DNA of 64,000 nt. It comes from Solwaraspora sp. WMMD1047. Its GTDB lineage: Bacteria; Actinomycetota; Actinomycetes; Mycobacteriales; Micromonosporaceae. The notes beneath the pieces are model-generated. The model had not been told where the DNA came from. It did no database searches and saw only the letters and a program-made list of their open reading frames with translations. A program made the translations under genes and the position numbers. Below are positions 38,415 through 46,963 of the stretch, piece by piece. The stretch is from NCBI RefSeq assembly GCF_029626155.1, contig NZ_JARUBL010000001.1, positions 1,860,001 through 1,924,000 of the forward strand, written 5' to 3'. How positions within the stretch are numbered: position 1 is the first letter of the stretch; every line of letters starts with the position of its first letter.

Positions 38415-38594
38415 TTACTCCTTAGCGGACAGTGAGTGGCGGCGAGGTTGGCGTCAGATGCCGCGTATTTCAACTTAATCACGACTCATCCGATTCGCGG
38501 CTGTCATCGCACCCACCGTCCGGCACAGGGCGTTTGATGGGTTACTTCGGCGTGACGCTCGGTCCCGCCCCGACCCGACGCACCGGGAGGCCGC

Positions 38595-40991
38595 ATGGAG
38601 GTCGCGGCGCTGCGCAACTCCGTACCTCCCTCTCGGGCGCCCGCGTACTTCGGCCTGCTCTGGACGGTCGTGCTCGCGGCCGCCGCGCTCTGTGTGGAGC
38701 CGCTGCTCACCCTCCCCGGCGAGCTGCCCCGGTTGCCGGCCGCGTTCTGGGTGTTGGCGGCGCTCGCCGTCGCCACCGACGCCCGGCCGTTCCCGGCGCC
38801 CGCCGGCCGGCCCGGCCCGGCCGTGCACCCCTCGATCTGCGCCACCTTCGCGATCCTGCTGGCCTGGGGCCTCGCCCCGGCGCTGGCCGCGCAGGCGGTG
38901 GCGGTGCTGGTCGCCGGCGGTTGGCGGCGACACCGCTGGTGGCGGATCGGCTACGACCTCGCCCAGCACGCCTGCGCGCTGGCCGCCGCCGGTGCGGTCA
39001 CCGCCCTGGCCACCGGTGACCTGCCCGGCGCCGCCGGCGTCCTCGGCGGGTTCGGGGTGGCGGACCTGTTCGGCGGCGCGGAGCTGCCCCGGGAGAGCCC
39101 CGCCGGCTGGGCCGGCGCGGCCGTGCCGGCGGTCGCCGCCGCGACCTGGATCACCGTCCGGTACGGCCTGCACACCGCGGCCGACCGGGCCCGCTGCGGT
39201 GGCCGGTGGTGGTCGGCCGTCCGGCGGATCCCGTCGTCCGAACTGCTCTTCGCCGCCGCCCTGCTGCTGCTCGCGCCGCTGCTGGTGATCGCCTCCCGGG
39301 TCAGCGCCGCGGTCCTGCCGCTGGTGGTGGTGCCGGTCTTCGCGGTGTACCGGATGGCCTGGCTGTCGGTGGAGCGGGAACGGCTGGCCCGGGTCGACCC
39401 GCTCACCGGGCTGGCCAACCGCAAGGCCCTGGTCGCGGCGGTGGTCCGCGAACTGCCGTTCCACGCCGAGCAGGCCGCCAAGGGGGTGCACGGTCGGTTC
39501 CTGGCGCTGCTGCTGATCGACCTCGACCGGTTCAAGCACGTCAACGACGCGCTCGGCCACCAGGTCGGGGACCGGCTGCTGATCGAGGTGGGCAACCGGA
39601 TCGGCGCGGCGGTGCGCCCGGCCGACCTGGTCGCCCGGCTCGGCGGCGACGAGTTCGCGATCCTGGCCACCCGGCTGCGCGACGTGCGGGACGCCCGGGC
39701 GGTGGCCGACCGGGTCGCCGCCGCGCTGGCCGAACCGGTGCCCATCGACGGACTGGCGCTGGACGTCGGCGGCTCGATCGGCATCGCGCTCTACCCCGAG
39801 CACGGGATGGACTTCTCCATGTTGATGCGGCACGCCGACGTGGCCATGTACGACGCGAAGAGCCGGGGCGACACGGTCGCCCTCTACGCGCCCGACTCCG
39901 ACCGCAACTCGCCGGAGCGGCTGAGCCTCCTGGCCGACCTGCGCCGGGTCCTGCTGCGCCGATACGCCGATCCCGCCGACCCGGCTGATCCCGCCGGCCC
40001 GCGCGCCGATGCCGACGCGGGCGAGATCAGCGTGTACTACCAGCCGCAGATCGCCATCGACACCGGCACGGTGGTCGGGGTCGAGGCGCTCCTGCGGTGG
40101 CGGCACCCTCGGCGCGGGATGGTCGACCCGGAGGAGTTCATCCGGGTCGCCGAGCAGTCCTCGGTGATGCGGCTGCTCACCCGCTGGGTCCTCGACGACG
40201 TGCTCGAACAGCTCGCCAAGTGGTCCGCCGCCGGGCTGCGGCTGCGGGCCTCGGTGAACGTCAGCGTCCGCGACCTGCAACACGGCGAGCTCGTCGACCA
40301 GATCGAGCAGCGGCTCACCGGCTACGGGCTGCCCGCGGACCGGCTGCAGCTGGAGATCACCGAGGGGGCGCTGATGGCCGACCCGCGGCGGGTGCTGGCC
40401 ACCCTGTCCCGGCTGGACCGGCTCGGGGTCCGGATCTCCCTCGACGACTTCGGCACCGGCTACTCGTCCATGCAGCACCTGCGCCGACTGCCGTTGGCCG
40501 AGGTGAAGGTCGACCGCTCCTTTGTGCTCGGAATGGCCGACGACCCCGACGACGAGGCGATCGTCCGGTCGGTGATCGAGCTGGGCGGCGCGCTCGGGCT
40601 GCGGGTGGTCGCCGAGGGGGTGGAGGACGAGCGCACCTGGCGGCTGCTGCACACCGCCGGCTGCCAGTTCGCGCAGGGCTGGTTCTACGCCCGACCGATG
40701 CCGGCCGAGGACCTGACCGCCTGGCTGGCCCGGTACCGGCCGTTGCGGCCCGGCGCCGCCCGGGAGCCGTCCGGCCGGCACCGCCGCGGCCGGCCACCGG
40801 GCGAACCCGTCCACCCCGCCGACCTGCCGGTTCCGGCGAGCCCTCCGGACCAGCCCGCCGACCCGCCGGACCTGCCCACCGACCCGCCTGGCGCGGCCGG
40901 GCCGCCTGGCCCGGTCGGGACCAGTGGGGCGTCCGGCCCGGCCGGGCCGCCCGGAACCATCGGGTCGACCGGCACCGTCGGTACGCCGTGA
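38595..40991 (+). CDS. Membrane GGDEF-EAL protein with C-terminal collagen-like tail
   Basis: Cyclic di-GMP enzyme of 798 aa. Several N-terminal transmembrane helices (~1-250, uncharacterised sensor) precede GGDEF (~260-430: DLDRFKHVND, RPAD inhibitory I-site, ARLGGDEFA). An EAL domain follows (~480-725: VEALLRWRHP, NVSVRDLQ, LEITEGAL, DDFGTGYSS, VKVDRSF, AEGVED, AQGWFY). Both sites look active. After a Pro/Asp-rich stretch, the last 33 residues (766-798) are eleven unbroken Gly-X-Y triplets (GPP, GPV, GTS and so on). ATG 38595 has GGGAGG upstream. It lies alone between ligA and gatC. Confidence 0.92.
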   Translation: MEVAALRNSVPPSRAPAYFGLLWTVVLAAAALCVEPLLTLPGELPRLPAAFWVLAALAVATDARPFPAPAGRPGPAVHPSICATFAILLAWGLAPALAAQAVAVLVAGGWRRHRWWRIGYDLAQHACALAAAGAVTALATGDLPGAAGVLGGFGVADLFGGAELPRESPAGWAGAAVPAVAAATWITVRYGLHTAADRARCGGRWWSAVRRIPSSELLFAAALLLLAPLLVIASRVSAAVLPLVVVPVFAVYRMAWLSVERERLARVDPLTGLANRKALVAAVVRELPFHAEQAAKGVHGRFLALLLIDLDRFKHVNDALGHQVGDRLLIEVGNRIGAAVRPADLVARLGGDEFAILATRLRDVRDARAVADRVAAALAEPVPIDGLALDVGGSIGIALYPEHGMDFSMLMRHADVAMYDAKSRGDTVALYAPDSDRNSPERLSLLADLRRVLLRRYADPADPADPAGPRADADAGEISVYYQPQIAIDTGTVVGVEALLRWRHPRRGMVDPEEFIRVAEQSSVMRLLTRWVLDDVLEQLAKWSAAGLRLRASVNVSVRDLQHGELVDQIEQRLTGYGLPADRLQLEITEGALMADPRRVLATLSRLDRLGVRISLDDFGTGYSSMQHLRRLPLAEVKVDRSFVLGMADDPDDEAIVRSVIELGGALGLRVVAEGVEDERTWRLLHTAGCQFAQGWFYARPMPAEDLTAWLARYRPLRPGAAREPSGRHRRGRPPGEPVHPADLPVPASPPDQPADPPDLPTDPPGAAGPPGPVGTSGASGPAGPPGTIGSTGTVGTP

Positions 40992-41093
40992 CCGGGGGAG
41001 GCGGGGGACGCCGGGAATCGGCTCACAAATAGACTCGCCCAGGGTCGGACCGGCTCGCCGGATCAACGCACGCTAGGCACGAAGGGGGCACCG

Positions 41094-41393
41094 ATGGCCG
41101 CCATCTCCCGCGATGAGGTCGCGCACCTGGCGCGACTGTCGCGGCTCGCCGTCACCGAGGAGGAGCTGGCCACCTTCGCCGGTCAGCTCGACGTCATCCT
41201 GCAGGCGGTCGCGCGGGTCGGCGAGGTCACCGCCGCCGACATCCCGCCCACCTCACACTCGGTGCCGCTGACAAATGTGCTGCGCGACGACGTGGTGGTG
41301 CCCGGGCTGACCCCGGCGGAGGCGCTCGCCGGCGCCCCGGACGTCGAGGACCAGCGGTTCCGCGTACCGCGGATCCTGGACGAGGAGGCCTGA
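41094..41393 (+). CDS. gatC: Asp-tRNA(Asn)/Glu-tRNA(Gln) amidotransferase subunit C
   Basis: GatC, 99 aa, the small clamp subunit stabilising GatA-GatB in the tRNA-dependent amidotransferase. [36 protein letters not shown] and the C-terminal [11 protein letters not shown] (the region that threads between GatA and GatB) are typical. ATG 41094 follows GAAGGGGGCACC. gatA begins 4 nt after its stop. Confidence 0.94.
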   Translation: MAAISRDEVAHLARLSRLAVTEEELATFAGQLDVILQAVARVGEVTAADIPPTSHSVPLTNVLRDDVVVPGLTPAEALAGAPDVEDQRFRVPRILDEEA

Positions 41394-41397
41394 GCCG

Positions 41398-42879
41398 ATG
41401 AGCGCGAGTGACCTGACCAGGATGACCGCCGCCGAGATCGCGGCCGCCGTGGCGGCCGGCGAGACGTCGGCCGTCGAGGTCGCCCAGGCGCACCTCGACC
41501 GGATCGCGGCCGTGGACGACCGGGTGCACGCCTTCCTGCACGTCGACACCGACGGCGCCCTTGCGGCGGCCCGCGCAGTGGACGCCCGGCGGGCGGCCGG
41601 CGAGCAGCTCGGGCCGCTGGCCGGGGTGCCGGTCGCGGTGAAGGACGTGCTGACCACCGTCGGGGTGCCGACCACCTGCGGATCGAAGATCCTCGAAGGG
41701 TGGCGCCCGCCGTACGACGCGACGATCGTGCGGCGGCTGGCCGACGCCGGCACCGTGATGCTCGGCAAGACCAACATGGACGAGTTCGCGATGGGCTCCT
41801 CCACCGAATACTCCGCCTACGGGCCGACCCGCAACCCGTGGGACACCGGCCGGATCCCGGGCGGCTCCGGCGGCGGCAGCGCGGCGTCGCTGGCCGCGTA
41901 CGAGGCGCCGCTGGCGATCGGCACCGACACCGGCGGCTCGATCCGGCAGCCCGGCGCGGTCACCGGCACCGTCGGCGCCAAGCCCACTTACGGCGGCACC
42001 TCCCGGTACGGCCTGGTCGCCTTCTCGTCCTCACTGGACACCCCCGGCCCGTGCGCCCGCACGGTGCTGGACGCGGCGCTGCTGCACGCGGTGATCGGCG
42101 GGCACGACCCGCGCGACTCGACCTCCATCCCGCAGCCGGTGCCGGACGTGGTGGCCGCCGCCCGGGCCGGCGCCGAGGGGGACCTGACCGGCGTCAGGCT
42201 GGGCCTGGTCCGGGAGTTCTCCGGCGAGGGCGCCGAGCCGGGCGTGATGGCCGCCTTCCGGGACGCCGTGGACGCGCTGACCAAGCTCGGCGCCGAGGTG
42301 GTCGAGGTCTCCTGCCCGCACTTCCAGTACGCGCTGCCGGCGTACTACCTGATCGCGCCGAGCGAGTGCTCGTCCAACCTGGCCCGCTTCGACGGCGTCC
42401 GGTTCGGGCTGCGGGCTGGCGACGACGGCTCCAGGTCGCTGGAGGAGGTGATGTCGCTGACCCGCGACCAGGGCTTCGGCCCGGAGGTGAAGCGGCGCAT
42501 CATCCTCGGCACCTACGCGCTCTCGTCCGGCTACTACGACGCCTACTACGGCCAGGCGCAGAAGGTGCGTACCCTGATCACCCGCGACTTCACCGCCGCG
42601 TTCGAGCAGGTCGACGTGCTGATCTCGCCGACCACGCCGTTCGTGGCGTTCCCGTTCGGGGCGCGCACCGCCGACCCGTACCAGATGTATCTGGCCGACC
42701 TCTACACCATCCCGTCGAACCTGTACGGCGGCCCGGGCATCTCGGTGCCGTGCGGGCTGTCCGAGGGGCTGCCGGTCGGCTTGCAGGTGATGGCCCCGAC
42801 GATGGCCGACGACCGGATGTACCGCGTCGCGGCCGCCCTGGAATCGGCGGTTGGCACCCTCACCCCACCGGAGCTCTGA
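41398..42879 (+). CDS. gatA: Asp-tRNA(Asn)/Glu-tRNA(Gln) amidotransferase subunit A
   Basis: GatA amidase, 493 aa, generating ammonia from glutamine for transamidation of misacylated tRNA. The Ser-cisSer-Lys triad is intact: Lys in [12 protein letters not shown], cis-Ser and nucleophile in [31 protein letters not shown]. The C-terminal region ([55 protein letters not shown]) is complete, so the gene is not truncated by the inserted block that follows. An internal 38-bp stretch (42578-42615) is repeated exactly at 44943-44980. ATG 41398. Confidence 0.95.
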   Translation: MSASDLTRMTAAEIAAAVAAGETSAVEVAQAHLDRIAAVDDRVHAFLHVDTDGALAAARAVDARRAAGEQLGPLAGVPVAVKDVLTTVGVPTTCGSKILEGWRPPYDATIVRRLADAGTVMLGKTNMDEFAMGSSTEYSAYGPTRNPWDTGRIPGGSGGGSAASLAAYEAPLAIGTDTGGSIRQPGAVTGTVGAKPTYGGTSRYGLVAFSSSLDTPGPCARTVLDAALLHAVIGGHDPRDSTSIPQPVPDVVAAARAGAEGDLTGVRLGLVREFSGEGAEPGVMAAFRDAVDALTKLGAEVVEVSCPHFQYALPAYYLIAPSECSSNLARFDGVRFGLRAGDDGSRSLEEVMSLTRDQGFGPEVKRRIILGTYALSSGYYDAYYGQAQKVRTLITRDFTAAFEQVDVLISPTTPFVAFPFGARTADPYQMYLADLYTIPSNLYGGPGISVPCGLSEGLPVGLQVMAPTMADDRMYRVAAALESAVGTLTPPEL

Positions 42880-42886
42880 GACGCGG

Positions 42887-44284
42887 ATGCTCACCCGCAT
42901 CGAGATCGACGGCTTCAAGTCCTTCCGGAACTTCGAGTTGGACGTGCCGCCGTTTCTCGTGATCATCGGGCGGAACGCGGCGGGGAAGTCGAACCTGTTC
43001 GACGCGATCCAGTTCCTGGCCGGGCTCGCGGGTGACCCGGTGCTGGAGGCCGCACATCAGATGCGGGGCGAGACCGTCGACCTGTTCCACCAACACACCG
43101 ACGGCAGTCGCGTCGAGCGGATGACCTTCGCCGTGGAGGTGCTGCTGAACCGTTCGGTGACCGACGCGTTCGGCGACACCGCCGAGGTGAGCCACTCCCG
43201 CCTGCGGTACGACCTCACGATCGAGATGCGGCCCTCAGGCGGCGGGGGCGGTCTGCGGCCATACGTCGTGCGAGAGTCGGCGCGGCGAATCCGCCGAGCG
43301 GATGACGAGTGGTTGAAGACGTACGTCCCGCAGGGCCGGCGGGCATCGGTTGTTGTCTACAGCAGCGCCGCCGCGGAGTTGCTGGAGACCGAGGAAGACG
43401 AGCAGGGCCGAGCGGTCTTCAGCATCCGGCAGCAGGGCAACCAAGGGCGGAAACGGAAGCTGCCGGCTACCGCCGCGACCGCGACGGTGTTGTCCAGCCT
43501 GACGACGGCCACCGAGTTTCCGCTGCTCTACGCGTTGAAGCGGGAGTTGCAGTCCTGGCGGTTGCTGCATCTGGACCCGAGCGCGCTACGGACGCCCGAC
43601 GCGTACGACGATCCGGACAGGCTGGCCCCCAACGGCGCCCACCTGGCCAACGCGTTGCGTTTTCTCGCCAACGAGACAGCCACCGAGGACCGGCCCGATG
43701 GCGTGCTCAACGATCTCTCCGCCGACGTGGCTGCCGTCATCCCCGGCGTTGTCAAGGTGCGCCTGGCCGAGGACGACGCTCGCCGCCAGCGGCAGGTCGA
43801 GGTGGTGACCCGCGACGAGGCGCCCTTCTCCGCGCGGGTGGCCTCCGACGGCACCCTGCGGGCGATTGCGCTGCTCACCGCGCTGTATGACCCGCGCGGT
43901 GCCGGGCTGATCTGTTTCGAGGAGCCCGAGAATGGCATCTTCCCGCAACGGCTTGCCCAGTTCGTGCGTTATCTGCGAACACTCGTCGAACAGGCGCTGA
44001 CGAACGGCGACAATGGCCGGGAACGGCGCCTGACACAGCTCATCCTGAGCAGCCATTCGCCGGCGATCCTGCGCGCGCTCGCGCCGAAGGGCGAGGCCGG
44101 CCGTCCGGACGCGATCTATCTCGACGTGGTGACCCGGGTCCGGAAGGGCGAGCCGCGTAGCCGTGCCACCCGCCGTCGATTCATCGGTGGCGATCAGCTC
44201 ACCCTGGACGCCCTGCATCAGGGTGGGTTGGTCAGCAGGTCGGAGATCGCGGAGTTCGAGGTTCTGGAGATGCTGGATCGCTGA
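42887..44284 (+). CDS. AAA15/OLD-like (RecF-type) ATPase
   Basis: SMC/RecF/OLD-type ATPase of 465 aa. The N-terminus LTRIEIDGFKSFRNFELD leads into Walker A GRNAAGKS (28-35). A variable middle with a long coil-like insert is followed by Walker B CFEEPENGIFP (~340-352) and switch His in LILSSHSPAI (~384). There is no nuclease domain of its own, so it resembles the ATPase half of two-gene defence modules. It begins 7 nt after gatA, inside the gat locus, and its stop overlaps the next gene by 1 nt (TGATG). Third codon positions look less GC-biased than in gatA, suggesting acquisition. Confidence 0.85.
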   Translation: MLTRIEIDGFKSFRNFELDVPPFLVIIGRNAAGKSNLFDAIQFLAGLAGDPVLEAAHQMRGETVDLFHQHTDGSRVERMTFAVEVLLNRSVTDAFGDTAEVSHSRLRYDLTIEMRPSGGGGGLRPYVVRESARRIRRADDEWLKTYVPQGRRASVVVYSSAAAELLETEEDEQGRAVFSIRQQGNQGRKRKLPATAATATVLSSLTTATEFPLLYALKRELQSWRLLHLDPSALRTPDAYDDPDRLAPNGAHLANALRFLANETATEDRPDGVLNDLSADVAAVIPGVVKVRLAEDDARRQRQVEVVTRDEAPFSARVASDGTLRAIALLTALYDPRGAGLICFEEPENGIFPQRLAQFVRYLRTLVEQALTNGDNGRERRLTQLILSSHSPAILRALAPKGEAGRPDAIYLDVVTRVRKGEPRSRATRRRFIGGDQLTLDALHQGGLVSRSEIAEFEVLEMLDR

Positions 44285-44913
44285 TGCGTTACCTCTCAAC
44301 CGCGCTGGTCTCGGAGGGCGTCACCGACGACCAGTTCCTACCCCGGTTGCTCAGCCGCGCCCTGACGGAGCTCTGCCTGACCGAGTTCGACGACTCCGTC
44401 GAGGTGGCGGAGGTGCAGCCGCTGCGGGACCACCGCGGTCCCAGCTCCATCGGCCAACTGCTCGACATCGTCGAACGCAACAAGGGCGCCTTCAACCTGG
44501 TCTTCTTCCATCGCGATCAAGGGGCCAACCCCCATCGGGTACGCGAGGAGTGGCTGGAGCCGCTGCGGTAGCGCTGGGTCGGACGCACCGAACAACTCGT
44601 CGCCGTCGTGCCGGTTCGCGAGACCGAAGCCTGGTTGTTGGCCGATGGCCAGGCATTGCGCGACGCGCTCGGGGTGCGCTGGTCCGACGTCGACATGGGC
44701 CTACCCGCCAGCCCGCGCGAGGTGGAGCGCATCGTCGACCCCAAGAAGCTGCTCAACGACGTGACCGGCCGCGTCAGTCGCACGGTGACCGATCACTTCG
44801 GGCAGCTCGGCGAGTTGGTCTCCCTGCAGCGGCTCGACTCCGTACCCGCGTATCGACGGTGGTGGGACGATACCCGTGACGCGCTCGAATCTCTCGGCTA
44901 CCGGCCGGGTTGA
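44284..44913 (+). pseudogene. TOPRIM/DUF4276-like partner gene, interrupted by one in-frame TAG
   Basis: A 210-codon frame read from ATG 44284 gives STALVSEGVTDDQFLPRLL, VFFHRDQG and, after TAG at 44569-44571, VAVVPVRETEAWLLAD and FGQLGELVSLQRLDSVP. Both halves are in the same frame and together look like one DUF4276/TOPRIM-fold protein of the kind paired with OLD-like ATPases. TAG may derive from CAG or CGG by one change. The second TOPRIM Asp of an HRDxD motif is not evident (HRDQG). The first half alone would give a 95-aa protein; a re-start at GTG 44608 could give the C-terminal part. Readthrough, a true nonsense mutation or a sequencing error are all possible. Confidence 0.6.
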
Positions 44914-44942
44914 CAATTCGGGCGCTCTGGAATGCTCGCTGG

Positions 44943-44980
44943 TCACCCGCGACTTCACCGCCGCGTTCGAGCAGGTCGAC
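44943..44980 (+). repeat. Exact 38-bp copy of internal gatA sequence
   Basis: Identical to 42578-42615 of gatA in the same orientation; with one mismatch the match extends to 42 bp (44939-44980 versus 42574-42615). It lies directly after the ATPase/TOPRIM pair and before the Ntn-hydrolase gene. It marks a duplication, recombination or insertion boundary: the 2.3 kb between the copies contains the gatA 3' end plus the module. No gatA sequence continues to the right of the copy. Confidence 0.85.
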
Positions 44981-45061
44981 TCACGATGTCGGGGTGTAGG
45001 CAGGCGGGATGCTGGGTACCTCGCGCCCGACCCCCGCAGTCCTGCCCAGGAGGACCCCCTC

Positions 45062-45757
45062 ATGACCGTCGTGCTCGCCGTTGTCTGCAGCGACGGGGTG
45101 GTGATCGGCGCGGACTCCCAGATCACCGAGAGCGACCGCGGTCTGAGCTTCCCCGCCCAGAAGCTGTACCCGCTGGGCCCCTGCGCCGCCTGGGGCGGCA
45201 GCGGCGCGCGGGGGGTACTCAACGACCTGCGCCCCCTCCTTGACGACTCGGCCGCGGCCATCCTCGAAGCACCCGACATCGGCGACGAGTTGCAGGAACG
45301 CGTCCTGCCCATCTTCAAGAAGCACTACGAGAACTACATCCCGGAGGTGCCCGGCGAGGGCGACGGCGGCGGGGTGTCGGCGTACCTGCTCGCGGCCGGC
45401 TACAGCCAGGGTGCGCCGTGGATCGTGGAGATCAACCCCAACGGGCTCATCGGCCGTTACGAGGACGTGGGCTTCCACGCCATCGGCTCCGGCGCGCCAA
45501 TGGCCCAGCAGGCCGGCGCGCTGCTGTCCCACTTCCGGATGACCACCCGGACCGTCGAGTACGGCGTGGTCGGCGTGGTGCGGGTGCTGGAGGCGCTGGA
45601 TCGGACCTCGCCGTCGGTCGGCGGGCCGTTCAGCGTCGCGTGCATCCGCGAGGAGGGCGCCCACCACCTCGACGAGAAGGAGATCACCAAGGCGCGCAAG
45701 GACGCCCAGCGCTGGCGCGACCTCGAACAGAAAGCGCTCGACCGGCTGTTCGACTGA
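45062..45757 (+). CDS. Orphan proteasome-like Ntn hydrolase
   Basis: Single-gene homologue of the proteasome beta/HslV fold, 231 aa. If Thr2 becomes N-terminal after Met removal, it, Asp18 (GADSQ) and Lys34 (AQKLYPLG) align with the proteasome T1/D17/K33 catalytic residues, so it is probably active. GGSGARG and HAIGSGAPMAQQAGALL fit the core fold; the C-terminus is a charged helix. It is distinct from the standard prcA-prcB pair and no ATPase unfoldase is adjacent. ATG 45062 has AGGAGG with 8-nt spacing. The longer open frame upstream includes the gatA-derived repeat and is not chosen. Confidence 0.78.
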   Translation: MTVVLAVVCSDGVVIGADSQITESDRGLSFPAQKLYPLGPCAAWGGSGARGVLNDLRPLLDDSAAAILEAPDIGDELQERVLPIFKKHYENYIPEVPGEGDGGGVSAYLLAAGYSQGAPWIVEINPNGLIGRYEDVGFHAIGSGAPMAQQAGALLSHFRMTTRTVEYGVVGVVRVLEALDRTSPSVGGPFSVACIREEGAHHLDEKEITKARKDAQRWRDLEQKALDRLFD

Positions 45758-45888
45758 CCCCGACGGGTGGCCGGCGACGACCGGCACGGTGAGCGATGCA
45801 CGGCTGGCTGCCCAGCGACAACGGGGCGTCCCAACGACGGCGTTTTGCGCGCGGCGACAGCGGCGAGGTCCTGGAATGATCGCTGTTC

Positions 45889-46146
45889 ATGGTTCTGTCG
45901 CGTGCGTGGTCGGTGTTCCTGGTCGCGGTCGGGGTGTGGAACTGGGTGATCTGGCCCCGGTTCGCGGTCGCGATCTGGAACGACACCCGCGCCTGGTCGA
46001 GCGGGGTGGTCGGGGACGGGACGCCGACCGGCTTCCTCTGGGTGCACGCCGCGTTGATCGCCGTCTCGCTGGTGACCGGCACGGCGGTCGCCTGGCTGGG
46101 CATCCGCGGCCTACGCACCCGCCGGACCACCGCCCACCCCGAATAA
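45889..46146 (+). CDS. SCO4848-family small membrane protein
   Basis: Protein of 85 aa with two transmembrane helices: SVFLVAVGVWNWVIWPRFAVAIW and FLWVHAALIAVSLVTGTAVAWLGIRGLR. It matches the widespread actinobacterial SCO4848 type (VWNWVIW..., LWVHAALIAVSLVTGTAV). Function unknown. ATG 45889 lies 131 nt after the Ntn-hydrolase stop on the same strand. A large hairpin follows at 46298-46362. Confidence 0.8.
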   Translation: MVLSRAWSVFLVAVGVWNWVIWPRFAVAIWNDTRAWSSGVVGDGTPTGFLWVHAALIAVSLVTGTAVAWLGIRGLRTRRTTAHPE

Positions 46147-46297
46147 CCGGGTACGCCGACAGCCACGCCACCACCCACCGCCACCAGGTGGCCTGGTCGA
46201 CCGGGAGCCGGGCAGCGCAGGCGGCCAGGTTGCCGATGCCCAGCACCTCAGAAGCCGCAGACCGACGACCAACCCGCCTGCCCGCGCCGCGATTCCC

Positions 46298-46362
46298 TTG
46301 TTGATCTGAGCGCCACTGCTGTTAAACGTCACCGGTAACAGCACTGGCGCTCAGATCAACAA
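46298..46362. terminator. 27-bp-stem hairpin between convergent genes
   Basis: Arms 46298-46324 and 46336-46362 are complementary over 27 nt with one mismatch, around an 11-nt loop. The outer part is TTGTTGATCTGAGCGCCA. It lies between SCO4848 (+) and the DUF397 gene (-), so it probably terminates both; the arms' low GC relative to the region suggests it may also be a dispersed palindromic repeat. The rest of 46147-46413 holds no gene I can support. Confidence 0.75.
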
Positions 46363-46413
46363 CCTTCCAACCCGCGACAACGCCCGCCTGAACAACCGGG
46401 GTAACGCCGAGAG

Positions 46414-46626
46414 CTACGCCGTCGCGTTGTCGTCGTCGGCGCGGCAGGCGGACACGAAGGTCTGCCATGCAGTCGGGGTGAAGCTCAGGGTGCCACCGTC
46501 GCGGTCCTTGGTGTCACGGACCAGCACGCGGTCGAGGAGGTTGTCGGCCACCTCCACACATCCCCCGCCGGTTCCGTTGCTCCGGGTTGACTTGTGCCAG
46601 TTCGGGGCGGTGCTCATGTCGTCCAT
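46414..46626 (-). CDS. DUF397 protein
   Basis: Actinobacterial DUF397 protein of 70 aa. WHKSTRSNGTGGGCVEVAD, VLVRDTKDRDGGTLSFTPTAWQTFV and the acidic end are the standard layout. These are usually encoded next to an XRE-type regulator with which they are thought to act as toxin-like or antisigma-like partners; here no XRE gene is adjacent, so it is an orphan. ATG 46626 (MDDMSTAPNW) is preferred by comparison with typical MDDM starts; ATG 46617 is possible. Confidence 0.85.
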   Translation of the reverse strand: MDDMSTAPNWHKSTRSNGTGGGCVEVADNLLDRVLVRDTKDRDGGTLSFTPTAWQTFVSACRADDDNATA

Positions 46627-46681
46627 GACTGCGCTGCTCTCATGAATCGAGGTGCCGCCCGAGGAGGCGCACCGATTCACG

Positions 46682-46903
46682 ATGCCGCCAACCCCCACCG
46701 GCACTCTGTCAGGTGGCCACGACCCGGCCGCCGTGCCGGCCGAGGTGCAGGTCGACGCCTTCCGGATGCTGCTCGCCCGGCACGTCCCCGCCGCCGACGG
46801 GCGGTGCACCTGCGGCCGGCCGCTCGGCGAGGAGACCGGCCGGTGCCACTACGCCCGGCAGGCCCAGAAAGCCCTCACCCGGCTCCTCGGCGAATGCCCG
46901 TGA
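46682..46903 (+). CDS. Small Cys-containing hypothetical protein
   Basis: Protein of 73 aa with an acidic N-terminus, a helix (VQVDAFRMLLARHVP), then DGRCTCGRPLGEETGRCHYARQAQKALTRLL. The CxC...C-H cluster may bind metal. The RCTCGR core resembles RCSCGR in the small ORF at 25786-25956. The start is uncertain: ATG 46682 with GAGGAGG 14 nt upstream, or GTG 46652. Divergent from DUF397. A hairpin follows at 46908-46943. Confidence 0.5.
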   Translation: MPPTPTGTLSGGHDPAAVPAEVQVDAFRMLLARHVPAADGRCTCGRPLGEETGRCHYARQAQKALTRLLGECP

Positions 46904-46907
46904 TCAC

Positions 46908-46943
46908 GAAGGATCCGGTGTGCTGACGCGCACCGGATCCTTC
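46908..46943. terminator. Hairpin terminator, 16-bp stem
   Basis: Arms 46908-46923 and 46928-46943 pair over 16 bp with a single G-T type wobble, around the loop TGAC; the core is GAAGGATCCGGTG / CACCGGATCCTTC. It lies after the small Cys protein and before the convergent minus-strand gene, so it is a bidirectional terminator candidate. Confidence 0.72.
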
Positions 46944-46963
46944 AAGATCATTCGGTAGGCGGG

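Noticed and set aside
38415-38594. Possible small RNA or tRNA between ligA and the GGDEF-EAL gene
   Set aside because: No cloverleaf, T-loop or strong hairpin could be found by eye; it reads as an ordinary promoter/leader region.
42616-44942. Complete integrative element using gatA as an attachment gene
   Set aside because: The 38-bp repeat fits an att-like duplication, but there is no integrase or transposase, and the displaced gatA 3' end is not found right of the second copy; kept as a hypothesis under findings only.
44876-45061. N-terminal extension of the Ntn-hydrolase gene through the gatA-derived repeat
   Set aside because: The ATG at 45062 has an ideal AGGAGG, and catalytic Thr2 must follow the start; the upstream frame is coincidental continuation through the duplicated gatA fragment.
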